A DNA stretch of 64,000 nt. It comes from Litsea cubeba (taxonomy: Eukaryota > Streptophyta > Magnoliopsida > Laurales > Lauraceae). Shown here one piece after another: positions 44,164 to 55,486 of this stretch (positions are counted from its first letter, which is position 1; each line of letters opens with the position of its first letter). A program made the translations under genes and the position numbers. The notes under the pieces are model-generated. The model had not been told where the DNA came from. It was given only the letters and a program-made list of their open reading frames with translations, and made no database searches. The stretch lies in assembly GCA_012931725.1 (NCBI GenBank), contig CM022955.1:14938354-15002353 (forward strand), given 5' to 3'.

Positions 44164-46116
44164 AAATTCAAATCCATTCTAATTGACCACCCAATCATAT
44201 TTTTATGATAATGAATTCCCGAGAATTCAATTCCAATGATGTTATATATTCAGAATAAAAAATTAATGGTAAAGTGGTTCCTTATAATTCCTAAGAAATA
44301 TTTGCATCCAATCAAATTGAACCTAGACAAGACAGGAAACTAAAAACCCATGAGTCTTCCATCCCACCATCTATCAATCAATGTGGTTTTTGGTATTATG
44401 ACCCAGAAAATGTACATTTTGGATCATGGACAAAAAGACCAATCTTAAAAAAGAAATGAAGAAATAATTAATTTATCGCATTTAATGCCCACCTATCATT
44501 ATTTAAAATTGATCATATGAACAATCATTCCCAATATGTTCATTGTATTTGATTTCACTTCAACATGTAAATGTGGATTGTTCACATGAAGGTGGGCCAC
44601 ACAAGTTGCAATGATCAAAGGTTTGGAACGAAAAGAGGAAAAAAAATCATACCGAGAGGAAAAAAGAAGTAAAAATCAAGTAATAGAAGTGCTTTAAGAA
44701 AAGAAAGTCCGAGCAGTTTTATCATTTACCCTAAAATGGAGAAGGTATGGAGAAAATTGAAGATGTTGGAAAGGGAGAGGAAAAAGTTACCTCTAAAGGT
44801 AAGCCGGGTAAAAACCTCTTTTCTCTTCTGCCCAAAATCCAATGACAGTATCATGCGTTAATCATTCACTGAAAAAGCTAGCTGTTCCAAAGAACTATAC
44901 TAACAAGCTTCAAATTTCAAACACCCAAAAAAGGAAACAAAAAAAATAGATCAAGCAAAACCTCAAAGACAAAAAATAAGAAAGCCCACCAGCCACTCAA
45001 AAACAACAAGACGACTTCAAATTTACCATGAGTAAGCAACCTCCTTCCAACTCAAACATAAATTGGTCCATCTAAATGCCATGAAAGCCACCCATCCACC
45101 TTCCAACTCAAACATAAATTGGTCCATCGAAATGCCATGAAAGCCACCAGCCACCCATAAACAACAAGAAGACTTCAAATTTATCATGAGTTAGCAACCT
45201 CCTTCCAACTCAACATAAATTGGTCCATCGAAATTCCATGAAAGTGATGCCTGATCGACACCCAATAAGCCCCTATAAGTTTTATCTTCTTCATCACAGA
45301 ATCAATTAACACTTGATTGAATCCCTTCAAAACATCATCCAAATAATAATAATAAATGACATTTTCCACATTTGTTTGCCCCTAGGAGATCCAAGGGTAG
45401 AAATCCATGCATCACAATATCAGGTTTCTTTTTGCGGAATTAATTTTTTTTTTTTTTTACCAGTTTAGAGCTCCCATTGACTGATTACTAATGTGAACTT
45501 GATTTTTTCATCCTTGCTGTTTTGAGTTACTATATTGGTCAAAAACTGATAAATCCAATGATTTCTTTAGTGGTTTTGGGTATGATTATCAAAATGTGTC
45601 TTTTTAAGCAAAGTCCAGCAACTTTGATTTTCCTTTTGTCATTATCTCATGGAATGGAATCCAAATTGAAAAGTTATTGAACAAAAAGAAATCCTTTTTT
45701 CAAGAGAAAATAACTGCAATAAAACCAGCTGCACAAGCTTTAACAGCATAGAAAACTACCAGTAAAACAAGTTATCAAATCACACCCTCTCATCGCCCCA
45801 AAAGAGGCCTACATTGGCTAGACGATGAGCTAAACTCGACCCTGTCAAAACATCTAGAGATAAGTAATTTCCATAAGCACAGATTCAGTATTCCACTCCC
45901 CGGCCCTTTTTACAGCATTCAACACTTCAATTGACATCCATCAAAATGTCCATTTGGATAAATCTTCTACTTTTAGGCACAGTTAGCGCAAAGAAGACCG
46001 CTTCAGCTTCTTCAAATTAAACGGATTATTGCTTTCTTGGAGCCTCTGCACCAGAAATATGCCCATTACATAGAAGAACAAAACTATAGATGATTCTTAA
46101 AATACCACTACTATCA
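44164..46116. other. Region between the CACTA element and the DUF674 gene
   Basis: It starts with the right part of the repeat interrupted by the CACTA element (to about 44340), then AT-rich sequence. A local tandem array lies at 44994-45244. No coding sequence is recognised. Confidence 0.5.
44994..45244 (+). repeat. Compound tandem repeat
   Basis: A unit reading TTCCAACTCAAACATAAATT, then GGTCCATC(T/G)AAATGCCATG, occurs three times (45045, 45102 and 45203). The outer two are also preceded by a shared AACAACAAGA(C/A)GACTTCAAAT block. This suggests two rounds of duplication. Confidence 0.8.
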
Positions 46117-49100
46117 TCAGCTAGGAAAAAAGCATGCCTTTTTACCCCGTTCCCAAGGAATGTATCTGTTAGCACTTAGCACTGTGTTGGACTCGAACGA
46201 TGCCTTCAAGATAGCCAATCCCTAATGAAAATAAAACAAGACAAACAAAACAAATCCTGTTACTTAAAGAGATGAAAAGTAATATGCAGTGATTCAAGTT
46301 CCACACACATTAAAGTCCAGTTCTGTTTATTTGCGCTTGTATGTGCAGGTTCATCAGGAAATGTCATACCTCATTCATTCCGACTTGAACCACACTGTAA
46401 GATCTGGGTCCCATTTATAATTTATAATTATATTTTTATTAGAATATTACTATTATTTTAATTAAATGTATTTTAGTTATTTAAGTGGGTAGGATTAAGT
46501 GGGGCACATGATAGATTAGAGGTGTGGATTGGTGAGTTGGATTAGTGGGTAGATGACTTGACCCGCAGTGTGACCCGACCCAATGACTTAAGCCCAATAC
46601 TTAACCTAATCCCTTCTTTTAAATAATCGCACGTCTTTATCTCTCCCCACTAATCTCTGCAACTTTTCCCGTTCCCTGTTCGTCTTCTTCCTCTTCCAAC
46701 TTCCCAAACCTCTGCAACCTTAAGATCCAGCCATCAGAATCAAGATCTAAAGATACCATCATTCTTGGTTCGACTTTCTTATCACAGGTAACACTATCCT
46801 CAAACCATTAGGAATAGATCTATACTATTAGGTTATCTTTTTATTCTTTTCAATGTTAGGTTTTGGGTAGGAATACCATATATCTGTTCATCTGAACATT
46901 TCTATCCCATCTTTTATGTCAGATTGGTGATAGGATTGTGATCGAGCGCCCCGGTAATCTCGATTTGGGTTTTGGTTAGGAAACCTACTGCACATTTCTT
47001 CAACTTCGGATCTAAGGCAAGTACATTATTATAATTTGTTATTGAATGCGTTAATTGATCTTTGATTCCTATCTAATGCATATAGGTTTGTCTATTTGCC
47101 CTTTTTTTTAAATGATAATGATAGATTAGGATTTTATAAATGGATATGTGGATTCCATTCTCTTTCTAATGGTTATGATTCGTGTGGATTTGAATGGGAT
47201 GCACTCTCTTTTGGAAAAAAGAGAGGAAAATGGATAAATAGGGGAAAAACCCCAATTTCTGTGACTGTACGAACTCGGACAACATTCTGAACGTCAAACG
47301 TTCGAACGTTGCTTTAGAACGTTCGAACGAGTGAGTTCAGAATCGTCTGAGCCAAAATGACAGAGACGTCGAACGTTCCCTTCGTGCGTTCGAACGTTCG
47401 AGTCTGCTCGCCCCTGAGCCAAAAAAACCGAGACCCTGAACGTTCGAACGTTGGTCTCGTACGTTCGAACGTTCAGTGTACTTAGGCAATTTGTGTTTAT
47501 TCTTCATTGTTTTGGCTCTGATTAATTTGGGGATTTATGATATCAAGTATGGGAATTCATATGGATCTAATAACCTTAAATTATCTACCTAGACTTGACA
47601 TAAGAACCGTCTTTGGGCATACGGTATCTTATGGACATATGATTCAATTACCTGTTATGATTTTAATGAACTCTAGCGAGAAAGGGTCAATACATCTCTA
47701 TTGGAAATCCTTCATTGGATCTATGCACCATGAATTTCGAGAGATGTAACGTCCTTAACTTACTAGTGTTATTATTGTGTGTTGACAGGTATATGAATAT
47801 ACGTTTAACCTTAGGATTGATTTACAATATGTCTTAGGATTGATTTACAATATGTCTTAACCTTTGTATTTGCATGCATATATTGGTTTAGGTTATGTAT
47901 TCCTTTAGATGCATACCCTACTTTGTATTATGGATTATAAGGTGGCTTGGCAAATTAGATATATGTTATTTGACTATGATATGGATTGACCAGCCCTTCA
48001 TTTTGACTTAGGACTCTTGTGTCGGAGCATTATTATTCGGGTCTATTATGCATATATGTTTCCTTTTATGTGGGTCATTTATGAACGACTGCAGATCGTA
48101 TGTGGACGGTTGATCACCGATGTATCCGAATCACTTATAATCCGCTTTGTATGTGAACAAGTTATCCTGTTATGTGTTTATAGATCGGTTTATGACCACC
48201 GACATTGTAGACGGGCTTTCCCGATTATGTAAGATTGACCACCCAAAACGGGGACACTTGTTTCCGTGTGAATTATATATTGCTCCATTTGGTGTCTTTT
48301 GGATTTATGTCATACGTTCTTTCTTGTCCTTATCTTTATCATTGTTTCTTATAATCTCACTTGTTTTTACTCGTTTTGATATCATATCTTAATTTCGAAT
48401 TATGATCATGTTCTTGCTATTTACGTTACTACATTTGGTGCATAGGTACCGAGCCCTACTTTACTGAGGAGACGGAGGAGGATCAAACGTTTCAAACGTT
48501 TGAGCCAACTGACGAACCCGAGTGGGATGCTGGAGACGGTTTCGGAGCCGTCTGAGCCTGCTTTAGAGAGAACGTCATCGTAGTAATTCCTTAGATGAAC
48601 TTTCCTCAATGATAAACCTTTTCTTAGTAATTGCTTTATTCATTCTGCAACTTTAACTATTGATATTTATTTGATTTTTGTGATGGGTTTTATTATAAAA
48701 ACTTTGAATACCAATTGAATAAAGCTTCCGTTGCATTTGTTGAAATTTTATTTTGACTCACCACATGTTGAAATTTTATGTGGGTCCACTTTTGGAAGCT
48801 TGTGTTGTATTAAACACAGGAATTTGAATTTAAAATTTTATTTTTCACGTTTTCCCCAATTCTTATTTTGGGGACGTGACACACACGCTCTTCTAAGTCA
48901 CCCACATCTTTTATTTTGAACTCGTTGAAAAGAGCGATGCTGGAGATTGTGGACATGGGCTTCACCACCGAATCATCCATCACAGTATAGGTAACGAGAC
49001 CCTTGACAAATCCTCCATCTACTACCAAAGACGAACCCACAGCGTTATTTGCAACATAAGTTTTCTCAGTTGTCATTGCATTCTTGCACTTTGGACAGGC

Positions 49101-49499
49101 AACACAACGGACATCAGCAACATATCCATGCTCATAATAATTATACTCGTGACCGCCGCTGCATGTGTAGAACTTTGGTGTTTCATGCTCCTTTAGAAGA
49201 AGAAGAGGGGGAGGGCCTTGGCCAAAAGGAAGATATGGTGATTTAGGGTTCAGAAGCATGTTCTTGTCTAGGCCGGGTTGGACGTAGGTGTTGTTCAGAC
49301 ATTCAATGCTCTTGTAGAGGTTTCCTATGGATCCCGCCATGGAATGATTCTTCAGGAGCCTAATAACAAAGCCGACAGGGAGGGCCAAGAGACTAACAAG
49401 GAAATCAACCAAGTCCTTTTGGGCCTCATCAAACATTACTTTCTGAGACTTTAAGTCTATCAAAAGCTTCAAACTCAACCCTTTCACATTACTCTCCAT
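46117..49499 (-). pseudogene. DUF674-family gene interrupted by a solo LTR
   Basis: Exon 1 runs from ATG at 49499 down to 48882 (206 codons). It is cut by the LTR at 48881-46396 and resumes in register at 46390-46370 after one CACAC duplication. Intron 46369-46222 (GT-AG) leads to exon 2 at 46221-46117, ending TGA. Without the LTR the product would be about 247 residues. DUF674 hallmarks are LKLLIDLKSQKVMFDEAQKD, LLALPVGFVIRLL, SIGNLYKSIECLNNTY, CVACPKCKNAM, and VKGLVTYTVMDD followed by VKPMSTISSIAL. Function is unknown for this plant-specific family. With the LTR in place translation would run 23 codons into it and stop at 48810. No other damage is visible, so the insertion may be the inactivating event. 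Confidence 0.88.
46396..48881 (+). mobile_element. 2,486-bp solo LTR inside a coding exon
   Basis: It begins TGTAAGATCTGGG and ends GGGGACGTGACA, closely like the ends of the 3.8-kb LTRs at 16330 and 22436. It has a perfect 5-bp duplication, CACAC (46391-46395 and 48882-48886). No PBS, interior or second LTR is present, so it is a solo LTR left by LTR-LTR recombination. It contains a CTAAGGCAAGTAC motif at 47010-47023 and a cluster of five TTCGAA-centred palindromes at 47290-47475. Confidence 0.92.
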
Positions 49500-51304
49500 G
49501 CTTGTTCTGCTGTCTTAACACTTTTCATCTTCCACTTCTTTGTACGCCTTTTTGGATTCTTTCATTTGGCCAAAGAGACCAGAAATAGGGAGGGAGTGGG
49601 TTTCCTTCTACAGTGAGAGAAAAGCAAGAGGAACTGGGACTAGTTTGTTTTTTGGGAAACTTTATGGGAAAATTTCCCAACGGTCACCTACAGTACTGGA
49701 TTTTTCTCCCTTGTTAGCAAAGATGAACATTTTACCCAGACGTTTTCCGTACAGTCTGTACCAGTGTACAGACCATTTTCCCTTTTTTTTTTTTTGCGAT
49801 ATCACAACAAATGTTGCGATATCCCAATTTAAGTTGCGATACCGCAACTTTTTTAGTTGTGATATCGCAATTTATGTTACGATATAGCAAAAAATGATAG
49901 GTTAATGTCAACAAATGCATTTCTGTTTATAATTTCTTTCCATTCCGTTGATTTCTTCTTTGAAATGGGTTCTCTGCTTCCATGCCCTGCAAGTGTAGAT
50001 CCTGCCACGTATCAAGTGATCTCCTGCCATATATAAAAAGTGATCTCCTGCCACATTTTCAGCATGTCAACCTTAGGCCATTATCATATATAACAATTGA
50101 ATCTCCTGCCACATCTTTGTCTAAGGTATTCATTCTATGTTGCCCACCTTGTATGTATCTCCCTCTTATTTATTGTATTAATTTTTTCTTCTTTTGTGTC
50201 TTTTGAAAAAAAGTTAGAAAACAAGAAATCCCACTTGTGGAAACATTTGAAATATTTTGTGTAAATATTATAACAGTGACCTTAGGTGGGACTTGTGGAG
50301 CCTCACTTTTTTATGAACATCCAGTTGTTGATATATTAAAAAAAATACCCTTGTTCTCATATCATGAATTACCAACAACTGGATTTGGCTTGAATGTCTA
50401 GTTGCAAAAAACAATGTGGGATGTCTTGTTCATCCCGTCCTATGGTGCGCCCCAACACAAACTCAGAATGTCCACATATTCTTTTAACCTTTTCCTGTTA
50501 TTGTGGCATTACAGACATCATTTTGATCATTATCTTAAATTGCTAATGATTTTTTTAATGCTATATATAAGTAAGCAAACGATTAAATGGTTTAGATTTT
50601 TTAATAGTTATCAACGAATTGTGATATTCATTAGATGAACGGTTAAGATCTTAAAACTGTATCATGCTCTATTGTTCCACGAAATTGGAATGCTCCTTTT
50701 TTTTATTTATTTTTTCCGGTGGTCCTTGATTGATTTCACAATTGACGCCCGACTTTGCAGCTTGCCTAGATGATAGTTAAAGGTATTTGTGACCATCTAA
50801 CATCAAAACCTCAAAGATATGGCACCAACTAACTGACCCCCATGTTGTCACAATTATTTTATTAAAATGGGTGTTTTATGGTATATATATACTTTTGCTA
50901 AATGTAGAGAATTAGTACGAATGAGACGTAAAATAAATTTGCTAGAATATTTAGGTGTAGAATTGATTAAGATAAGCATTTATTTAATTTTTTTAACGGA
51001 TAATGCATTGTTATTTGGTTGTTAATGTTATAGAAATGTGTAGCTTCATGGTATCCTAAATGTCAATGCTTATATTTTAAATCTTTTAATTTTCCATGTA
51101 TGCATAGAGTAGTTTTTTATTTTATATTTAACAACCTTCAAATCTTAGTAATTCCAAACATTCATCTTATTTACTGAAGAAATACTTATTCCGATATTTA
51201 TTTTCACACCTTAAATCCTAATGGATTATATGGATGCTTGTGAGTAACTTAAAAAAATATTCAAAAGCAAATCTTATTATTCGAAATCTGTGCTCCTTGG
51301 TAGG
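49500..51304. other. Upstream region of the DUF674 gene
   Basis: Probable 5' UTR and promoter of the reverse-strand gene, then AT-rich DNA. It holds the GCGATATC repeat array (49795-49886) and a word like GATCTCCTGCCACAT repeated three to four times at 50000-50116. No further coding region is supported. Confidence 0.5.
49795..49886. repeat. Array of near-palindromic GCGATATC repeats
   Basis: Five successive units of about 18-23 bp, each containing a form of TTGCGATATCGCAA (GCGATATCAC, GCGATATCCC, GCGATACCGC, GTGATATCGC, ACGATATAGC). They begin about 300 bp upstream of the DUF674 start codon. They could bind a dimeric protein or be a decayed minisatellite; the sequence alone does not decide. 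Confidence 0.7.
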
Positions 51305-51688
51305 ATGGAGAATATTGAGATATGTATAATATGCCATTTTAATGGCATATTAGACGTAAGCAATCTACTTCCGGTCTACAATGGTGGTGAGCAGAAGGTA
51401 ATATGGGTTGATGTCAATATAACTTTCAATCAACTACTCGGAAAGATAAACGAAGAAACTGGTTGGGAGCTTCATAATGAGCTTATAAATATGCAATATC
51501 AGTATTATAATGGCCGAAGCTTCACGTTCATAACCATAAGAGGTGATGATGATCTCCTTCGGATGTTCAGATTATTCCAAAATGGAAGTCAAGCTATATT
51601 TATGTATTTGCATACAAATAATGAAGCATGTGCAAGTCTACAACCATCACACATAAGGTCTACATACGCTCGGCTTAGCAGCCAGTGA
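51305..51688 (+). pseudogene. Mutator-like transposase N-terminal (PB1-like) fragment
   Basis: A 127-codon frame from ATG at 51305. It resembles the PB1-like N-terminal domain of plant Mutator-type transposases: a YNGGEQKVIWVDVNITFNQL opening, then a hydrophobic strand and FITIRGDDDLLRMFRLF, matching the usual ITI..D.DL.RM pattern. No DDE transposase core, zinc finger or terminal inverted repeat follows within the next kilobase. It could be a truncated element or a fragment carried by another. The assignment rests on pattern memory only. Confidence 0.5.
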
Positions 51689-52950
51689 GGGAATAGACCG
51701 TCATTCAATTTGAACAGGTGCCACCACAACCCATCACAACAAATGTAGTAACTGCTGATTTGTTTAATATCTTGTTTTAATCATGTTACAAATTGTTTTA
51801 TGACATGGTGATTCACGTAGGGGGGATTTGATGACATTTACAAATACCACAAACTTTCCCAACGGTGAAAAGGATACATGTGGTCCTTCAACAAGAGAGG
51901 ATGTTTACAAGAAATTAGCAAGGCCCCGGTTTATCAAAACCAAGGAGCACAAACTAAACATGTGATTCAAATTTTTTTAATAAAGATCAACAATGTATTA
52001 AGGAGAGAATAGGAATTACTAGGGTTTTATTTGTTTCTTCTACACGGGGTCATATTTCTTTTGTACTTTCATGAGACTTAGGTGATTGGGTTGTCAGGCA
52101 TTGCAATTTAGGGAGAAAAGAATACATAATAGAAATTTGTGTATCATTTTTAAAGAAGAGGCGACATTATATTGGTGGTGAGTTTTAGTAGAGTCAGTCA
52201 ACTGCATCATTGCCCCCTCTCCCAAAAATTAAAATCAATCATATTGGTTTGTATCCATCCCCTTTCTCTCAACCCCATCCCAGAAAAATAAAAAAGAGGA
52301 AAAAACGGTGGCACAAGCAAGTTTAATGGGAGATTGACAGAAAATAACATAACATTGTAAATTCCTTTGCTTTGGAGAAACCTACTGAGTGTAACACGTT
52401 TTGCAGATTTCAATCGTTCGGCCACTTTTTGTCTGTGTGGACCTACAGAACATTCGTCTGTAGAAGAAAATAATAGAACATTCCAAAGGGATGATGAAGT
52501 CATGTACAAATTTCAATCATACTGCATAGGGAAGGAGGGGGGATAGATAGAGATGGGCATACCTGACAATTTAGAGCCAATGAAGTCCTAATGATATCTC
52601 ATTGAAATCTCAAACTTCCATGTACTTGGTATGGTTTTTGCTGGCTTCAAGTGTTGTTAACTCATTGCTACCAGGAGCACAGCCAAATACAGAAAAGATT
52701 GTTACAATGAGACAAAAACCCAGTTAAGCAAATAGAAACATGGAAATAAAATACAAATTGATTATGACACAAAAGAAATTAAAATGTGTAAAAACCAGTT
52801 GCAATCCGAAGGCCAGCACCACTCAAACAGCATTCGAATTTGTCAAAAACCCTAGTCGATGGAGATAATGGCAATGGTGGCCAAAATTCCTAATCGATGG
52901 AGACAATGGAGACGATGATGCTTCGTCGACGTCGAACGGATGTTAGTGAC
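51689..52950. other. Non-coding stretch before the Gypsy LTR
   Basis: AT-rich sequence with no frame I can connect to a protein family, and no clear repeat apart from an imperfect CGATGGAGA(T/C)AATGG duplication near 52858-52905. Confidence 0.5.
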
Positions 52951-54374
52951 TGTTGACACCAAAAATGTCACTTTGCCTCTTCAAGATCCAAAGAGCTACA
53001 TGAAGTCGCAACCTGCCATAAATAGGCAATGCTGCTTCCAAAAATCAAATCTTGTCAGAATCAAACAAAAACTGCAAGATTCTTCCAGACAGCCAAAAGA
53101 GGAGTACACAAGAAGTTTCGGGCCATTTCAAAATCATTTGGCCTAACTTCGCTTCTCCGACAGCCGAAAAGGAGCTCTCGGCGACAAAAGCTCTCCGGGA
53201 CCATGGTTTCCAAGACAGAACCTATGGATCATCTTAAAATGACTCCAATAGGTTCCCTGTCAAATTTCAAGTCAATCGGACATCGGTTGACCGCACATCA
53301 AACCGCGACATCTTCATCGCGACAAAAAGCAAGTCTACAGGTGATAGGACCCCAAACGGCTACAAAACTCAAACAAAAGCCCATGGTTGGTCTTATTTAT
53401 TGCTCAGGAGGTTTCACACCAAATTTCAGGTCATTCCGACATCGTTTGACTCAGTTTCAGCTTCTGACGGAAAATCGGCAGCTCTACGCGACAAAGTCTT
53501 CGGCTTTCTCAGGAAATTGGAAACTTTGCAAAATAAAATGCAAGGATTCTCATCAGGTTTCCTACAAAGAAATCAGGCCAATAAATGGTCAAAATGTCAA
53601 GGAAAAGTACAGGAGAAAAAAGAATAAAAAAACAGCAAAAACGGACGCAAAACGGGACACGAAAGGGGGAAAACCCCCCCAGGGTCGCCGGCGACCTTGG
53701 AACCCGGGGTCGCCGGGAAAGCCCTGGAAACCCTGGTTTTCGCCGTTTTTTCGCGATTCGTGGAGCCCAGCCTCTGGTACTTTCCAAAATTCATGCTTTT
53801 GAGACACCAAGTCCTCTGACATCCGTCCAAAACACGGGTAAATCATCAAGAGTATCGAAGACAGTATTGATCGCCACCCGGTCAACCAAAAAAGTGTGCT
53901 TTCTACCCGACCGATCGAGAAATCGACAGGACAGATGGCACCGACCCGCTGTTGGCAACAAACACCTGAAATTACATGGTCATCTGATGTCGATCTACAT
54001 GAAGATCCATCGATGATCATCGACAGAAGAACTCCAAAAGACGTAGCACGGCCCGCGACTCTTCAGCTGCTCGGCGACCACTTAATGCGATTAATTGACT
54101 AACTTTATTACAGTCATTAATCCATTTCTTTGGACGGCCCAATCAGAAGCAAGCATTCGGGAGTTACAAGTCAAGAAATTCATGGCATTTAACCCATGAA
54201 ACTCCTCCCATCATGGCGATTAAAGGCGATTAAATGCCCTCAATCTCCTCCGGCCAATCAGAAGCCAAGAAAAAGGAGTTACAAAATAAACAATTCAATT
54301 TTGTAACTCCTCCCATTATGCGGCTTAATGACAATAAAAGCCCATAAACCCACCTAAAAGGCTACCTAAAAGCC

Positions 54375-54382
54375 TATAAATA
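54375..54382 (+). promoter_or_regulatory. LTR TATA box
   Basis: CCTATAAATAGGAGG, a consensus plant TATA box in the Gypsy LTR. An A-rich leader (ACACAGACACAACATC) begins about 30 bp downstream, where transcription would start. Confidence 0.7.
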
Positions 54383-54880
54383 GGAGGGTTCTCTAAGAAG
54401 AAAAGACACACAGACACAACATCATCAACAGCAGACAGAAAAATCAGAAATCCAGAGAAAGGAAAAAGAGAGAAAACTCTGCGGAAGTTCTACACCAGCC
54501 ACCGCAACAAGGTGACAAAAGTCTCTTGGGGGGTACCCCCCCCAAGGTCCTTGCCTTCTCCTCCTGCCTCCAAATGGCTTAGATGTGGCTTTTCAGCCCG
54601 TCTACTCGGCTTTTTATTGGATATAGGACCTCCTTTTGGTCTTTGTCTTCTAAAAACCCGAGGTTATAGCCAAGCCAAGCGAATCAATAGCATCCTCTGT
54701 TCTCATCTGCATGGATGATGGCGAAGTCCACATATGGCTTGCGACCGTCAATCTAAACGAGTCCCCCACAATCTCCTGAGAAGTTAGATCCTCCTTTTCT
54801 TGCTTTTCATTGTAGTTTGTATTTTTTCAAAAGAGACAAAAATCACAACTCTTGTCTTTCATTATTTATAAGAATTGTAA

Positions 54881-54960
54881 ATCGGCTATAAATGCCAAAA
54901 ATCGGCTATAAACGCCAAAAATCGGCTATAAACGCCAAAATCGGCTATGAATGCCAAAAC
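54881..54960 (+). repeat. Four 20-bp tandem repeats in the Gypsy LTR
   Basis: Units of ATCGGCTATAAA(T/C)GCCAAAA follow head to tail, the last slightly diverged (TCGGCTATGAATGCCAAAAC). They lie downstream of the TATA box, in the transcribed part of the LTR. Confidence 0.85.
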
Positions 54961-55241
54961 AATCGCCTTTCACGGCAAATCAAGAAAAATGTCTCTTTTC
55001 TTAAATATATGTGCAATGGAAAACTTGAAAGAAGTTGATTTCCTTTTTACTTGCGAAGGTTGATCTCCGGATCACCACTTGCAATTTCAAGTAAAAATAG
55101 AAAATCTGGCACACCCACAAAAAAAGAAATGTTGATGCACGCCCCTTTGCCCCCGGTTACGAAAGGGTTGGAACCAAACGGACTCCCACGTCCGCCGACC
55201 TCGGTAGGAACCCGGGCATCCGGGAGCGCGGTCCATCAAGC

Positions 55242-55262
55242 TGGCACACCCGGTGGGACTCG
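55242..55262 (+). other. Gypsy primer-binding site
   Basis: TGGCACACCCGGTGGGACTC begins 3 nt after the LTR end. Its complement has the shape of a tRNA 3' end (T-loop CGAGT, T-stem CCCAC, CCA). I cannot name the tRNA with certainty. Confidence 0.6.
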
Positions 55263-55486
55263 TTTATTTGAGAACACGATGCTAGAAATGAAATATTTGC
55301 ATATCATATATTTTGCTCTATGCTTATATTTCTTTTCTCGATTCCTTGGCTACTTTATAATTGGTGGCCTATGTTGAATTCCGCAAAAAAAAAAAATGAG
55401 ATGAGATTTTTTGTTTGGAAATTTCTAATTCTTTGAATTTATTTCCACTCTTTCTCTTTTCAAAAAAAAAAAAAACAAAAAAAAAT

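Larger units (their letters stand above)
52951..55238 (+). repeat. 5' LTR of the Gypsy element
   Basis: It starts TGTTGACACC and ends GGTCCATCA, 3 nt before the PBS. A TATAAATA box lies at 54375-54382. Four 20-bp repeats are at 54881-54960. The 257-codon forward frame at 53029-53802 lies wholly within the LTR upstream of the TATA box and is not taken as a gene. The start is provisional because the 3' LTR is outside the window. Confidence 0.65.

Noticed and set aside
53029..53802. 257-codon forward frame
   Set aside because: It lies entirely in the LTR upstream of its TATA box and resembles no retroelement or host protein. Overlapping frames on both strands point to composition bias.
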